Source: Sedimenticola sp. (GTDB taxonomy: Bacteria > Pseudomonadota > Gammaproteobacteria > Chromatiales > Chromatiaceae). Taken from it: a stretch of DNA of 64,000 bases. The notes beneath the pieces were generated by a model. The model was given only the letters and a program-made list of their open reading frames with translations, made no database searches and was not told where the DNA came from. The position numbers and the translations under genes are program-made. The stretch is taken from contig JALXAM010000010.1 of NCBI GenBank assembly GCA_026992075.1, forward strand, positions 16,432 to 80,431, written 5' to 3'. Of the stretch, positions 1-7,777 are shown piece after piece. Position 1 is the first letter of the stretch. Each line of letters opens with the position of its first letter.

Positions 1-281
1 CTGGGGGTGCGGATGTCCCGTTCCGGTACCTTGGCCATACGGGGGTCGGGCTGCTGCTGTGGGGTGACCGGCACATAGATGCGACCGTGACGGGTGGCCC
101 ATTGTCGCAGCGCCTGGTCTTTCCCAAAACTGGCACGAGCCTGGGTGGTGGCCAGCCGCAAAGTGTTCGCCTGCTCTTCTTTCACCGCCCACCACATGAA
201 GAAGAGGATGATCACGGTCCAGGCCACGCCCAGGATGGCGAGGTGCCGGGTAGGATTTTGAGGATCGCGTGAATTCTTCAT
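1..281 (-). CDS. Tll0287-like (DUF3365) haem sensor domain protein, 5' part
   Basis: Minus-strand gene that starts at the ATG at 281 and runs off the left edge, so only about 93 residues are visible. After a short basic N-terminus there is one membrane segment (about residues 14-33). Next comes a stretch with a WATRHGRIYVPVT core and a closing PERDIRTP motif, which is typical of Tll0287-like/DUF3365 sensor domains that bind c-type haem. Such domains usually precede HAMP, PAS, GGDEF or kinase modules, but the output domain lies outside the window. It is divergent from mobB. The family call rests on remembered motif patterns. Confidence 0.7.
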   Translation of the reverse strand, partial: MKNSRDPQNPTRHLAILGVAWTVIILFFMWWAVKEEQANTLRLATTQARASFGKDQALRQWATRHGRIYVPVTPQQQPDPRMAKVPERDIRTP

Positions 282-408
282 GGTCGGGACGGGCGCGCGT
301 CGGCCCTTGGCAGTATAACCGCCTGACTCAGAGGAGGACTCAACCGGGAGGCCAATATTTGCTAGGGTTGGCATTTCTCTGTCTGTAGCTGTAAAGAGGG
401 AGGCTCTG

Positions 409-930
409 GTGCTCCAAACCCCAGTCCTGGGTTTTGCCGCGTTCTCTGGCAGCGGTAAGACCACTCTGTTGGAACAGCTGATCCCGCGGTTGCGGCAGGC
501 CGGGCTCGCTCTGGCCGTGGTGAAACATTCCCACCATGATTTCGAGATCGACCGTCCCGGAAAGGACAGTGATCGGCTGCGCCGGGCGGGGGCCGGCCAG
601 GTGCTGCTGGCTTCCCCCTGGCGCACCGCCTGGATTCGGGAGGGGGACGGCAAGACGGAGCCCAGGCTGGAGGAGCTGCTGGAGCGGCTGGACCACCGGG
701 AGCTGGATCTGGTGCTGGTGGAGGGTTTCCGCCACGAGTCCATTCCCAAGATCGAGGTGCACCGCCCATCCCGGGGAACTCCGCTGCTTTGTAACACTGA
801 TGCCCATGTCATCGCACTGGCCTGCGACGAGCCGCCGTCGTCGGCACCCGACCTCCCGCTGCTGGATCTGAATGATCCCGATGGGGTGGCCGGCTGGATC
901 CGGGAGTGGTTGGCCGCCGGACGGAAATGA
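409..930 (+). CDS. mobB: MobB, molybdopterin-guanine dinucleotide biosynthesis adaptor
   Basis: GTP-binding adaptor that assists MobA in building the bis-MGD molybdenum cofactor, in the cytoplasm. 173 aa, the usual family length. The P-loop FSGSGKTT is at residues 12-19, followed by the VVKHSHHDFEID segment and later LVLVEGFRHE, both characteristic of MobB. The GTG start at 409 is preceded by AAAGAGGGAGG, a good ribosome site. The stop overlaps the menE ATG (ATGA at 927-930), so the two are likely cotranscribed. Bis-MGD is needed by molybdoenzymes of anaerobic respiration, which fits the nos context although the link is indirect. Confidence 0.93.
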   Translation: MLQTPVLGFAAFSGSGKTTLLEQLIPRLRQAGLALAVVKHSHHDFEIDRPGKDSDRLRRAGAGQVLLASPWRTAWIREGDGKTEPRLEELLERLDHRELDLVLVEGFRHESIPKIEVHRPSRGTPLLCNTDAHVIALACDEPPSSAPDLPLLDLNDPDGVAGWIREWLAAGRK

Positions 931-2279
931 GTTTCCGGCTGGAATACCAAGGCAGGCCGGTGGCGCTGGCGCCGGCGTTGATGGCTCTGGAGAAGGAGCT
1001 GTTGGCCAAGGGGCTGAAGCCGGGACAGGTGGTGGCCGATGCCGGTGGGGATTCCTTGCGCAAACTGTTTCTATTGCTGCTCCTGCCTCGACTGGGCTCA
1101 CCCTTCCTTCCGCTGGATCCCGCGCTGCCCGCGGCCCGCCGACGAGCCTTCCTGCAGCTGGCCAATGCGGGCGTCCGGTTCGGTGAAGCAGGGGAGAAAG
1201 CCGGGCGGCCGGGATCCCCGGAGGAGGTTGGCCGGGGCCGGCTACCCAAAGGAATCGGCCTGATGCCGGGACAGCGGATCCAGCTGCTGGTGGCCACCAG
1301 CGGCACCAGCGGTGATCCACGCCTGGTGGCCCTGTCGGCGGCCAACCTGCGGGCATCGGCGCAGGCGGCGAACCAGCGACTGGAATTGGGGCCCGGGGAC
1401 AACTGGCTGGTGCCGTTGCCCCAGCACCACGTGGGCGGATTGATGGCGGTGCTGCGCGCCTGGCTGGCGGGTGCCGGGATGGTGCTGGAGTTGCCCTTTC
1501 GACCGGATTCCCTGCTGGCGAGGCTCGGTCGGGGGGACGTCACCCACCTCTCACTGGTGCCCACCCAGCTGCACCGGCTGCTGCGAGCTCACCCCGGCTT
1601 CCGGCCGCCCCCCTCGTTGCGTGCCGTGCTCATCGGTGGAGCGCCGCTGCCTGCCGGACTGGCGGAACAGGCAATGGCTCTGGGCTGGCCTCTCTGCCCC
1701 ACCTACGGGCTCACCGAAGCTGCCTCCCAGGTGGCCACCGCTTATCCACCTCCCCGTCGCTGGTATCCAGGGTTGTCAGGAAAACCCCTGTCGCACCTGG
1801 AGGTGGCGCTGGATGTCGATGGACGCATCCGCCTTCGCGGCGACAGCCTGGCGCCCTGGATCCTGGAGGAAGAGGGGGCGCGGGCCCTGGCGGACGAGAA
1901 GGGGTGGTTCACCACCGGGGACCTGGGAGTGCTGGAGAAGGGGGGTGAGCTGCGGGTGTTGGGAAGGGCCGACGAGGTCATCATCACCGGAGGCGAAAAG
2001 GTACATCCCGCCGTAGTGGAGGGTGAGCTGGCCCGCTGTCCCGGGATCGAATCGGTGGCCGTGGTGGGGGTGGAGGACGCCGAGTGGGGCGAGCGTGCAG
2101 TGGCCTGCTACCAGGGGAGCTGGAACCCGGAGCAGGTGGCGGATTGGGCTCGGCAACAGCTGCAAGGCGCCCATCGTCCCCGCGAGTTCCACCGTCTGGA
2201 GTGCCTGCCCCGCAACAACCTGGGCAAGCTGGAACGCCGCCGCTTGCGGCAATGGCTCTACTCTTGCTCGGAGGCGTAG
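927..2279 (+). CDS. menE: MenE, o-succinylbenzoate-CoA ligase
   Basis: Acyl-CoA synthetase of the ANL family that activates o-succinylbenzoate to its CoA thioester in menaquinone synthesis. 450 aa. The AMP-binding P-loop VATSGTSGDPR is near residue 122, PTYGLTEAASQV carries the A5-type motif, and TTGDLG and NNLGKLERR are the C-terminal motifs with the catalytic lysine. An upstream in-frame GTG exists at 906, but the ATG at 927 overlaps the mobB stop as ATGA and gives a standard N-terminus, so I chose it. The 3' end runs 22 bases into the convergent thioesterase gene. Confidence 0.93.
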   Translation: MSFRLEYQGRPVALAPALMALEKELLAKGLKPGQVVADAGGDSLRKLFLLLLLPRLGSPFLPLDPALPAARRRAFLQLANAGVRFGEAGEKAGRPGSPEEVGRGRLPKGIGLMPGQRIQLLVATSGTSGDPRLVALSAANLRASAQAANQRLELGPGDNWLVPLPQHHVGGLMAVLRAWLAGAGMVLELPFRPDSLLARLGRGDVTHLSLVPTQLHRLLRAHPGFRPPPSLRAVLIGGAPLPAGLAEQAMALGWPLCPTYGLTEAASQVATAYPPPRRWYPGLSGKPLSHLEVALDVDGRIRLRGDSLAPWILEEEGARALADEKGWFTTGDLGVLEKGGELRVLGRADEVIITGGEKVHPAVVEGELARCPGIESVAVVGVEDAEWGERAVACYQGSWNPEQVADWARQQLQGAHRPREFHRLECLPRNNLGKLERRRLRQWLYSCSEA

Positions 2280-2674
2280 AAGGCCAGAGCGGCGGCCAGC
2301 GCATTTGGCAGGGGGCAGCTTCTGCCTGTCTCCCGACAGAGGCAGGCATGCACCGTGCGGGCAGTGGCTGCCCGCTCTCCGTTGCGCTGAAAGTCGTAGG
2401 CCAGGATGAAACTGCTACGTCCCACCTTTTCCACCCGGATGGTCACCTGGACGGCATCGTTCAGCCGCAAGGGCTGAAGGTAGTCCGCCTCGGCATGGAC
2501 CAGGGGAAGCAGGTGGTGGCCTCTTCCGAGCAGGGACTCCAGCCCCTGGTCCATCTGAGTCAGAAAGCCCTCGTAGGCTCGGTGGGCCCAGCTGAAAAGG
2601 TGGCCGAAAAAGAGCACGCCACCGGGATCGAGCTGGTCGAAGGGCACCCGGAAGTGGTAAGTGAACAGGTTCAT
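2258..2674 (-). CDS. Hotdog-fold acyl-CoA thioesterase, likely DHNA-CoA hydrolase
   Basis: 138-residue 4-hydroxybenzoyl-CoA-thioesterase-type hotdog protein. The N-terminal FDQLDPGGVLFFGH segment carries the catalytic aspartate, and HRAYEGFL follows as in plant and cyanobacterial 1,4-dihydroxy-2-naphthoyl-CoA hydrolases. Its start overlaps the menC stop by 4 bases and it lies opposite menE. Removal of CoA from DHNA-CoA, the step between MenB and MenA, is therefore the most economical role. The substrate is inferred from context; other acyl-CoA substrates are possible. The end overlaps menE by 22 bases, tail to tail. Confidence 0.8.
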   Translation of the reverse strand: MNLFTYHFRVPFDQLDPGGVLFFGHLFSWAHRAYEGFLTQMDQGLESLLGRGHHLLPLVHAEADYLQPLRLNDAVQVTIRVEKVGRSSFILAYDFQRNGERAATARTVHACLCRETGRSCPLPNALAAALAFYASEQE

Positions 2675-3693
2675 GTGGACAATCCCAGTCCAGGCTTCTG
2701 ATTCAGGAAAACTCTTCCCTGGCGGATCTCAAGAGGCGGGCCGGTATCTTCTGCGAACCAGCGTCCGGTGGCCAGTCCGTGGGCGATGCCGGGATGGAGC
2801 GCTTCCAGGGCAGCCGCCACCTGGGCTGCGGCATGCAGGCCGATGGAGGATTCCAGAGTGGAGGTGATCACCGGCACCACCCCGGCGGCCAGGGCCCTTC
2901 TGGCCAGTTCCAGGGTCCGTCTCGGTCCTCCCTGCACCATGGGCTTGAGAATCACCCGCTGCACCGGGAAGTGCCGGAACTCCTTCAGCGAGGGCAGTCG
3001 TTTCAGCGATTCATCCAGCGCCAGGGGAATGGTGGTGGTTTGCTGCAGCCGGCGGAGCTGCCCAGGTTCCGGACGGGACAGGGGCTCTTCCAGGCAGTCG
3101 ATGGGCAGCCCTGAAATCTTCTCCAAAAAGCGCTGCGCCGCCTCAAGGCGCCAGGATCCGTTGGCATCCAGGCGCAGTGAAACGCCAGGGGGCAAACGGC
3201 TCGTCAGCGCCTGCAGCTCGGGGGTCTCCCTCTCCGGTGGCCGTCCGCCCACCTTGAGCTTGATCAGCCGGAAGCCTTCCGCCAGGAGGTGGGAGAGAGA
3301 GTCGGGGTCCTCGATATCAGCCACCGCATTGATTTCGAACCCGTCCCTGGCTTGCGGCAGCAGGAGGCGGCGCAGCGGGACTCCCTGAATTTGACCCTGC
3401 AGGTCCAGAAGGGCGGTTTCCAGGGCGCAGGCCACGGCAGGGGTGCGCCGGGTCAGTTCCGGCAATTGGGCGGCCAGCAGCCGGGGCTGCCAATGGCTCC
3501 GGCATAGAGTCGTCAGGACTTTTCGAGCCTCTTCCTCTGGCTCCGTTCCTGCGGCGGGAAGAGGGGCGCATTCTCCTCGGCCGGTTGTGCTCCCTGCCCG
3601 CAGGATCAGAATCCATCCCCGACGTTGCCGGGTCAGGGCTCTTGAACGCAGCCAAGGTTTCGCCAAGGGCAGGCAGTAGGGCGCCAGCTCCAC
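2671..3693 (-). CDS. menC: MenC, o-succinylbenzoate synthase
   Basis: Enolase-superfamily enzyme that dehydrates SHCHC to o-succinylbenzoate. Visible hallmarks are the KLKVGG lysine motif, LRLDANGSW with a metal-binding Asp, CLEEPL, LDESL and KPMVQGG, in the family order. The reading frame is open up to 3954, but the region above about 3700 is the nosZ regulatory region with an FNR-like box. I therefore placed the start at a GTG at 3693, which gives 340 aa and an N-terminus resembling known MenC. An ATG at 3792 is an alternative, and no strong ribosome site settles it. The stop overlaps the thioesterase start. Confidence 0.88.
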   Translation of the reverse strand: MELAPYCLPLAKPWLRSRALTRQRRGWILILRAGSTTGRGECAPLPAAGTEPEEEARKVLTTLCRSHWQPRLLAAQLPELTRRTPAVACALETALLDLQGQIQGVPLRRLLLPQARDGFEINAVADIEDPDSLSHLLAEGFRLIKLKVGGRPPERETPELQALTSRLPPGVSLRLDANGSWRLEAAQRFLEKISGLPIDCLEEPLSRPEPGQLRRLQQTTTIPLALDESLKRLPSLKEFRHFPVQRVILKPMVQGGPRRTLELARRALAAGVVPVITSTLESSIGLHAAAQVAAALEALHPGIAHGLATGRWFAEDTGPPLEIRQGRVFLNQKPGLGLST

Positions 3694-3729
3694 CTTCAGG
3701 GGGAGGGTTGAAGATGAAATTTCGCCATT

Positions 3730-3743
3730 TTGATGCAGGTCAA
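3730..3743 (+). promoter_or_regulatory. FNR/DNR-type box upstream of nosZ
   Basis: TTGAT-GCAG-GTCAA matches the FNR/DNR consensus TTGAT-N4-ATCAA at 9 of 10 defined positions. Its centre is 162 bases before the nosZ ATG. A class II geometry would put transcription near 3778, with the TAATTC around 3771 as a poor -10. It lies between divergent menC and nosZ and could serve both. Regulation by oxygen or nitric oxide is inferred. Confidence 0.7.
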
Positions 3744-3898
3744 GTGAGTCCTGTGCGAAATGACACACACTAATTCCCGGATCGAGTATCATCTTGTCGA
3801 GATTGCTCGAGCAGTCTGTGCTGAATTGAACCACGAAACCGGTCTCGACGTCCGTTTCGTGGACGTTCATAAAGCTGTTACCAGAAGGAGAACAACCC

Positions 3899-6211
3899 AT
3901 GAAAGTACGCAAGCCCATGCTTGCCGCCCTCGTTGCCCTGGCAGTGGGGGCCACCGCTGGAGGCCAGGCTTGGTCTCAGGAGACGCTGAAAGACGTCATG
4001 AAACGGCGGGGCCTCACCGAAAAGGACATCCTGGCGGCGGCCAAGACTTATACTCCCACCGGTGGGCGTGACGAATACCTGGCCTTCAGTTCCGGTGGCC
4101 AGAGCGGTCAGGTGATCGTCTATGGGGTGCCCTCCATGCGCATCCTGAAGTACATCGGCGTGTTCACTCCGGAACCCTGGCAGGGCTATGGTTTCGACGA
4201 CGAGTCCAAGGCGGTACTGGCCCAGGGACGGATCGATGGTAAGGACATCCTTTACGGGGATACTCACCACCCTGCTTTCTCAGAGGAAAATGGTGACTAC
4301 GACGGCAAGTATCTGTTCATCAACGACAAGGCAAACCCCCGTGTCGCGGTCATCGACCTGAAGGATTTCGAGACCAAGCAGATCGTGGTCAACCCGCTGT
4401 TCCGTTCGGAGCACGGCGGTGCCTTCGTCACCCCCAATACCGAATACGTGATGGAGGCCACCCAGTATGCGGCTCCCTACAAAGGCAGTGGCTATGTGCC
4501 GCTCTCCGATTTCAACGAAAAGTATCGGGGAGGCCTGACCTATTGGAAGTTCGACAAGAAGGAAGGTCGCATCAAGCCCGAAGAGTCCTTCACTTTCGAG
4601 TTCCCGCCCTACAGCCAGGATCTCTCCGACGCGGGTAAGGGTCCCTCCTATGGCTGGGGTTTCACCAACTCCTTCTGTTCGGAGCGGTACGTTGGTGGAA
4701 TCGAAAAGGGTCGTCCTCCCTTCGAGGCGGGCTGTTCCTCCAAGGACACCGACTTCCTCCACGTGACCAACTGGAAGAAGGCCGAGGAGCTGATCAAGGC
4801 CGGTAAGATCGGCAAGAAGGTCAACGGCATGACCCTCATCTCCATGAAGGAGGCCGTGGACAATGGTCTGCTCTACCTGATTCCGGAGCCCAAGTCCCCC
4901 CACGGCGTGGACGTCGTGCCCACCGGCGACAAGATCGTCGTTTCGGGTAAGCTGGACAGCCACACCTGGGTGTATGACTGGAACAAGATCACCGATGCCA
5001 TCAAGAACAAGAAGTTCGAAGGCAAGGATCCGTACGGCATCCCCATCATTCCACTGAAGGCCGTGCTGCACACCTCGGTGAACGTGGGCCTGGGTCCGTT
5101 GCATACCCAGTTCGACTCCAAGAAGTGCATCGCCTACACCTCCATCTATGTGGACTCCATGATCACCAAGTGGGACTACTGCAAGGGCAAGGTGCTCGAT
5201 CAGTTGCCCATCCACTACAACGTGGGTCACCTGGTGACGATGGAAGGCGACTCGGTGCACCCCGATGGCAAGTACCTCATCGCCCTCAACAAGCTGTCCA
5301 TCGATCGCTTCAATCCGGTGGGTCCTCTGCATCCGCAGAACCACCAGCTGATCGACATCAGCGGCGAGAAGATGCAGCTGCTGTACGACATGCCGCTGCC
5401 GTTGGGCGAGCCCCACTATGTGGTGGCCATCAAGGCCGACAAGCTCAAGCCGGTGATCCGCTACAAGTCCGGCTGGAACAGCCGCGAGGACAAGCGTTCC
5501 GAGTGGCGTGTGCGCGCCGGTCGCGAGAAGGTCGAGCGCACCTGTGACGCCAACGGCAAGTGCGTGGTGCATGTCTATGGCACCGCCATCCGTTCTCACC
5601 TGACTCCGGAAATCATCGAGGTTACCGAAGGGGATCAAGTGCATATCCACATCACCAACCTCGAGCGGGCTGAGGACGAGGTGCACGGCTTTGCCATGTA
5701 CGGTCACAACGTCCAGCTCTCCCTGGAGCCGGGCAAGACGGCCACCGCCTCCTTCGTGGCTGACAAGCCGGGTGTGTATCCCTACTACTGCACCGAGTTC
5801 TGCTCGGCGCTCCACCTGGAGATGCAGGGCTATCTCCTGGTCAAGCCGAAGGGATACAAGGAAGAGGCCAAGGGCCTGAAGGCCGGCACCACCTACACCG
5901 AGGCTGATTACAGGAAGCAGGTGAAGACCAACCTGGAGACCCAGGAGGTCATCAACCAGGTGGTGGGCTTCATCACCAGCCACAACTACAAGGACTTCCC
6001 CACCGTGGTTGCTCTGGTGGAGGATGCCACCGACCAGCTCGGCTTCGCCAAGGATGCCCGTGCCAAGGCGGAAGCGGCTGCTGCCAAGAAGGACTGGAAC
6101 AACGCCATGCTCTGGGCCAACCAGTGGTGGCAGTACCAGGTGAAGGCTGCAGACCTGGGTCTGCGTGCCAAGACCTACCTGGAGGAGCACGGCGCCAAGA
6201 AGATCAAGTGA
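3899..6211 (+). CDS. nosZ: NosZ, nitrous oxide reductase, clade II (Sec-dependent) type
   Basis: Periplasmic copper enzyme that reduces N2O to N2. 770 aa. The signal peptide (residues 1-26, ending AWS-QE) has no twin-arginine motif, so export is Sec-type as in clade II enzymes. Seven-bladed propeller His ligands for CuZ include DTHHPAF (His123/124) and SEHGG. The CuA site is complete: His596, then C631-x3-C635-x3-H639-x2-M642, with Glu at the position that is Trp in clade I enzymes. After CuA there is a helical, Ala/Lys-rich extension of about 115 residues with no CXXCH, which I cannot assign. AAGGAG at 3885-3890 sets the start. A strong terminator follows at 6286. Confidence 0.97.
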   Translation: MKVRKPMLAALVALAVGATAGGQAWSQETLKDVMKRRGLTEKDILAAAKTYTPTGGRDEYLAFSSGGQSGQVIVYGVPSMRILKYIGVFTPEPWQGYGFDDESKAVLAQGRIDGKDILYGDTHHPAFSEENGDYDGKYLFINDKANPRVAVIDLKDFETKQIVVNPLFRSEHGGAFVTPNTEYVMEATQYAAPYKGSGYVPLSDFNEKYRGGLTYWKFDKKEGRIKPEESFTFEFPPYSQDLSDAGKGPSYGWGFTNSFCSERYVGGIEKGRPPFEAGCSSKDTDFLHVTNWKKAEELIKAGKIGKKVNGMTLISMKEAVDNGLLYLIPEPKSPHGVDVVPTGDKIVVSGKLDSHTWVYDWNKITDAIKNKKFEGKDPYGIPIIPLKAVLHTSVNVGLGPLHTQFDSKKCIAYTSIYVDSMITKWDYCKGKVLDQLPIHYNVGHLVTMEGDSVHPDGKYLIALNKLSIDRFNPVGPLHPQNHQLIDISGEKMQLLYDMPLPLGEPHYVVAIKADKLKPVIRYKSGWNSREDKRSEWRVRAGREKVERTCDANGKCVVHVYGTAIRSHLTPEIIEVTEGDQVHIHITNLERAEDEVHGFAMYGHNVQLSLEPGKTATASFVADKPGVYPYYCTEFCSALHLEMQGYLLVKPKGYKEEAKGLKAGTTYTEADYRKQVKTNLETQEVINQVVGFITSHNYKDFPTVVALVEDATDQLGFAKDARAKAEAAAAKKDWNNAMLWANQWWQYQVKAADLGLRAKTYLEEHGAKKIK

Positions 6212-6237
6212 TCAACGCTTGATCGGCACCACCGGAT

Positions 6238-6255
6238 CCCCGGCCTCGGCCGGGG
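6238..6255 (+). terminator. GC hairpin after nosZ
   Basis: CCCCGGCC-TC-GGCCGGGG, an 8-bp stem drawn with a 2-base loop (in practice 7 bp or less with a larger loop), followed by TTT. It lies 26 bases past the nosZ stop and 30 bases before a stronger terminator, so it may be a first terminator or an mRNA-end stabilising structure. Confidence 0.5.
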
Positions 6256-6285
6256 TTTCGGGAGGCTTCCGAAAGTCCTAATATT

Positions 6286-6309
6286 GGGGGCGAGTCATCG
6301 CCCCCTTTT
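6286..6309 (+). terminator. Rho-independent terminator between nosZ and the first cytochrome c
   Basis: GGGGGCGA-GTCA-TCGCCCCC followed directly by TTTT: an 8-bp perfect stem, 4-base loop and U-tract. It ends 18 bases before the next ATG. Either readthrough is partial or transcription of the cytochrome depends on escape here, because little room is left for a separate promoter. Confidence 0.88.
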
Positions 6310-6327
6310 CAATCGAGGAGAAGCAAG

Positions 6328-6669
6328 ATGTTCAAGAAGAAGATTTCGTTGGTGCTGTTCGGTTCATTGCTGGCGTTGGGAGCCCTTACCGGCAATGCCA
6401 GTGCCGCCGACGCCAAGAAGCTCTACATGACTTGCGCTGCCTGTCACGGCAAGGATGGGAAAACCCCTCTCATGCCTGCCTATCCGAAGATAGCTGGGCA
6501 GAACAAGGAATATGTGCTGCAGCAGCTCAAGGACATCATGAGTGGTGCTCGCGCCAATGGCCAGTCGGTAGCCATGAAGGGTGTATTGGTCACTCCGGAT
6601 GGCAAGCCGCGGTTCACCGATGAAGAATTGAACGTGCTGGCGGATTACGTGTCCAAGATGGCGCCCTGA
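6328..6669 (+). CDS. Monohaem cytochrome c (c553/c5-like)
   Basis: 113-residue exported class I cytochrome c. The signal peptide covers residues 1-27 (ending ASA). The haem site CAACH lies soon after processing, near residue 36. The PKIAGQ motif and the late Met-rich loop (SVAMKGV) probably hold the axial methionine. A GAGGAG ribosome site precedes the ATG. Its place directly after nosZ suggests a periplasmic electron carrier to the CuA centre. It plays the part of the NosC cytochromes of epsilonproteobacterial clade II clusters, though I cannot claim orthology. Confidence 0.92.
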   Translation: MFKKKISLVLFGSLLALGALTGNASAADAKKLYMTCAACHGKDGKTPLMPAYPKIAGQNKEYVLQQLKDIMSGARANGQSVAMKGVLVTPDGKPRFTDEELNVLADYVSKMAP

Positions 6670-6759
6670 AATAAAGACTCGGGAATTTCCCCCGCCTCGT
6701 TGAAATCGAGTTCTGGTGGGGCGGGGGATTCAGGCGAACCCGACGAGAGCTGATTCGGA

Positions 6760-6795
6760 CAGGGCGGTTGAGGTGGATCTCCGCCCTGCTTTTTT
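6760..6795 (+). terminator. Rho-independent terminator after monohaem cytochrome c
   Basis: CAGGGCGG, a 13-base loop, CCGCCCTG, then C and six T. A perfect 8-bp stem with U-tract. It separates the monohaem from the first dihaem cytochrome gene. Confidence 0.85.
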
Positions 6796-6831
6796 CCCTT
6801 TTTGCTTGAGAATATTCGAATATACGGGACC

Positions 6832-7515
6832 ATGGTTGCTGTCAAGCCGTTCGTTTCGTTGCTTCTTCTCCTGATTCTTGTCCGTGCCGGGGCGGAGGAA
6901 CGGGTGATACCGGAATTCGATCCTTATGACGCTGAAGACATCATGGATGTCTGTGCCGGTTGCCATGGAATCTATGGCCAGGGTACTCCGGATGGCGAAT
7001 ATCCCCGTCTTGCCGGGCAGGATCCGGTCTATCTGGCGCGCCAGATCGAAGCCTTCAAGAATCGCAAGCGAATCAATATCCCCATGATCCCTTATGCCAA
7101 CGACCGTGAATTGCCGCCAGAGGACGTGGAGACCATAACCGCCTACTTGGCCAGCATCGAATTACCGCGCCATCTGAGCCCGCTGGACCCCGACAAGGAG
7201 TTCGATGCTCTGGCGCGCTTGGAGGAGAGCAAGAAGGTGCTGAACATTCCACACTATCCGGGGAACCCGGAAAATGGCGAACGTTTCTATCGCAAGGAGT
7301 GCGCCAGCTGCCATGGGCGCAATGGGGAGGGAAACTGGAAGAAGCATGTCCCCATGCTCACCGGGCAACACACCAAGTACCTGTTGCGGCAGATCGAGTT
7401 GATTCGGAAAGGGGAGCGTTTCCACGATTCCCCGGAAGATGCCGAGCTGTTCCGGGAATACAGTGACCAGGAGATCGACGACATGCTCGCCTGGTTGTCT
7501 CGCCAGGACGACTGA
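6832..7515 (+). CDS. Dihaem cytochrome c (c4/c553 repeat type)
   Basis: 227 residues from the ATG at 6832. A TTG at 6802 is in frame, but the ATG gives a clean signal peptide (MVAVKPF then a Leu-rich core, ending near RAGAEE). Two haem sites, CAGCH in the first half and CASCH in the second, each followed by a RLAGQ or MLTGQ motif, show a tandem duplication of a c553-like domain. It resembles the next gene in size and arrangement, so the two are probably paralogues. Probable periplasmic electron transfer to NosZ. It sits immediately behind a terminator, so it needs readthrough or its own promoter. Confidence 0.9.
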   Translation: MVAVKPFVSLLLLLILVRAGAEERVIPEFDPYDAEDIMDVCAGCHGIYGQGTPDGEYPRLAGQDPVYLARQIEAFKNRKRINIPMIPYANDRELPPEDVETITAYLASIELPRHLSPLDPDKEFDALARLEESKKVLNIPHYPGNPENGERFYRKECASCHGRNGEGNWKKHVPMLTGQHTKYLLRQIELIRKGERFHDSPEDAELFREYSDQEIDDMLAWLSRQDD

Positions 7516-7667
7516 ACTCGGATTCTTTGCTGTTTTCTTCGGTTGGGCGCTGCGGATGGTTCACCTCGAACGCTGAACCTCCCTGGCCATGAGGGAATTC
7601 CACGCGTCTGAGGAGGTTTCCATAGGGAGGCGCCTGGCTTGGTCTATACTGCGATGCAGCAATGAAC

Positions 7668-7681
7668 TTGATGTTTCTCAA
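7668..7681 (+). promoter_or_regulatory. FNR/DNR-type box upstream of second dihaem cytochrome
   Basis: TTGAT-GTTT-CTCAA, 9 of 10 consensus positions, followed by G as in the nosZ box. Its centre is about 103 bases before the ATG at 7778. The 262-base gap it occupies (7516-7777) otherwise shows only a TATACT at 7645 without a partner -35. Confidence 0.65.
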
Positions 7682-7777
7682 GTGAAACTGGATTTGGCAG
7701 TGTTAGCATTTCATCGTTTTCCAATGTTGTGAACGGGTGATCGACATCCGTCTTACCCAGAGTCTGGAGGATCTTCC

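Noticed and set aside
87..272. 61-codon plus-strand frame at the left edge
   Set aside because: Antisense to the Tll0287-like gene, whose protein motifs are clear.
3694..3954. Long N-terminal extension of MenC up to 3954
   Set aside because: It would cross the FNR-like box and the nosZ ribosome site, and its sequence does not resemble MenC N-termini.
4280..6190. A 636-codon minus-strand frame opposite nosZ
   Set aside because: Antisense shadow of nosZ; Val/Leu/Gly/His-rich, no start context, no domain.
6209..6224. Palindrome TGATCAACGCTTGATC just after nosZ, considered as an FNR box
   Set aside because: The half sites are in the wrong orientation (ATCAA first, TTGAT second), the spacer is wrong, and the sequence partly lies in the nosZ stop region.
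7645..7650. TATACT considered as a -10 box upstream of the third cytochrome gene
   Set aside because: No -35 at a suitable distance, and it lies upstream of the better-supported FNR-like box.
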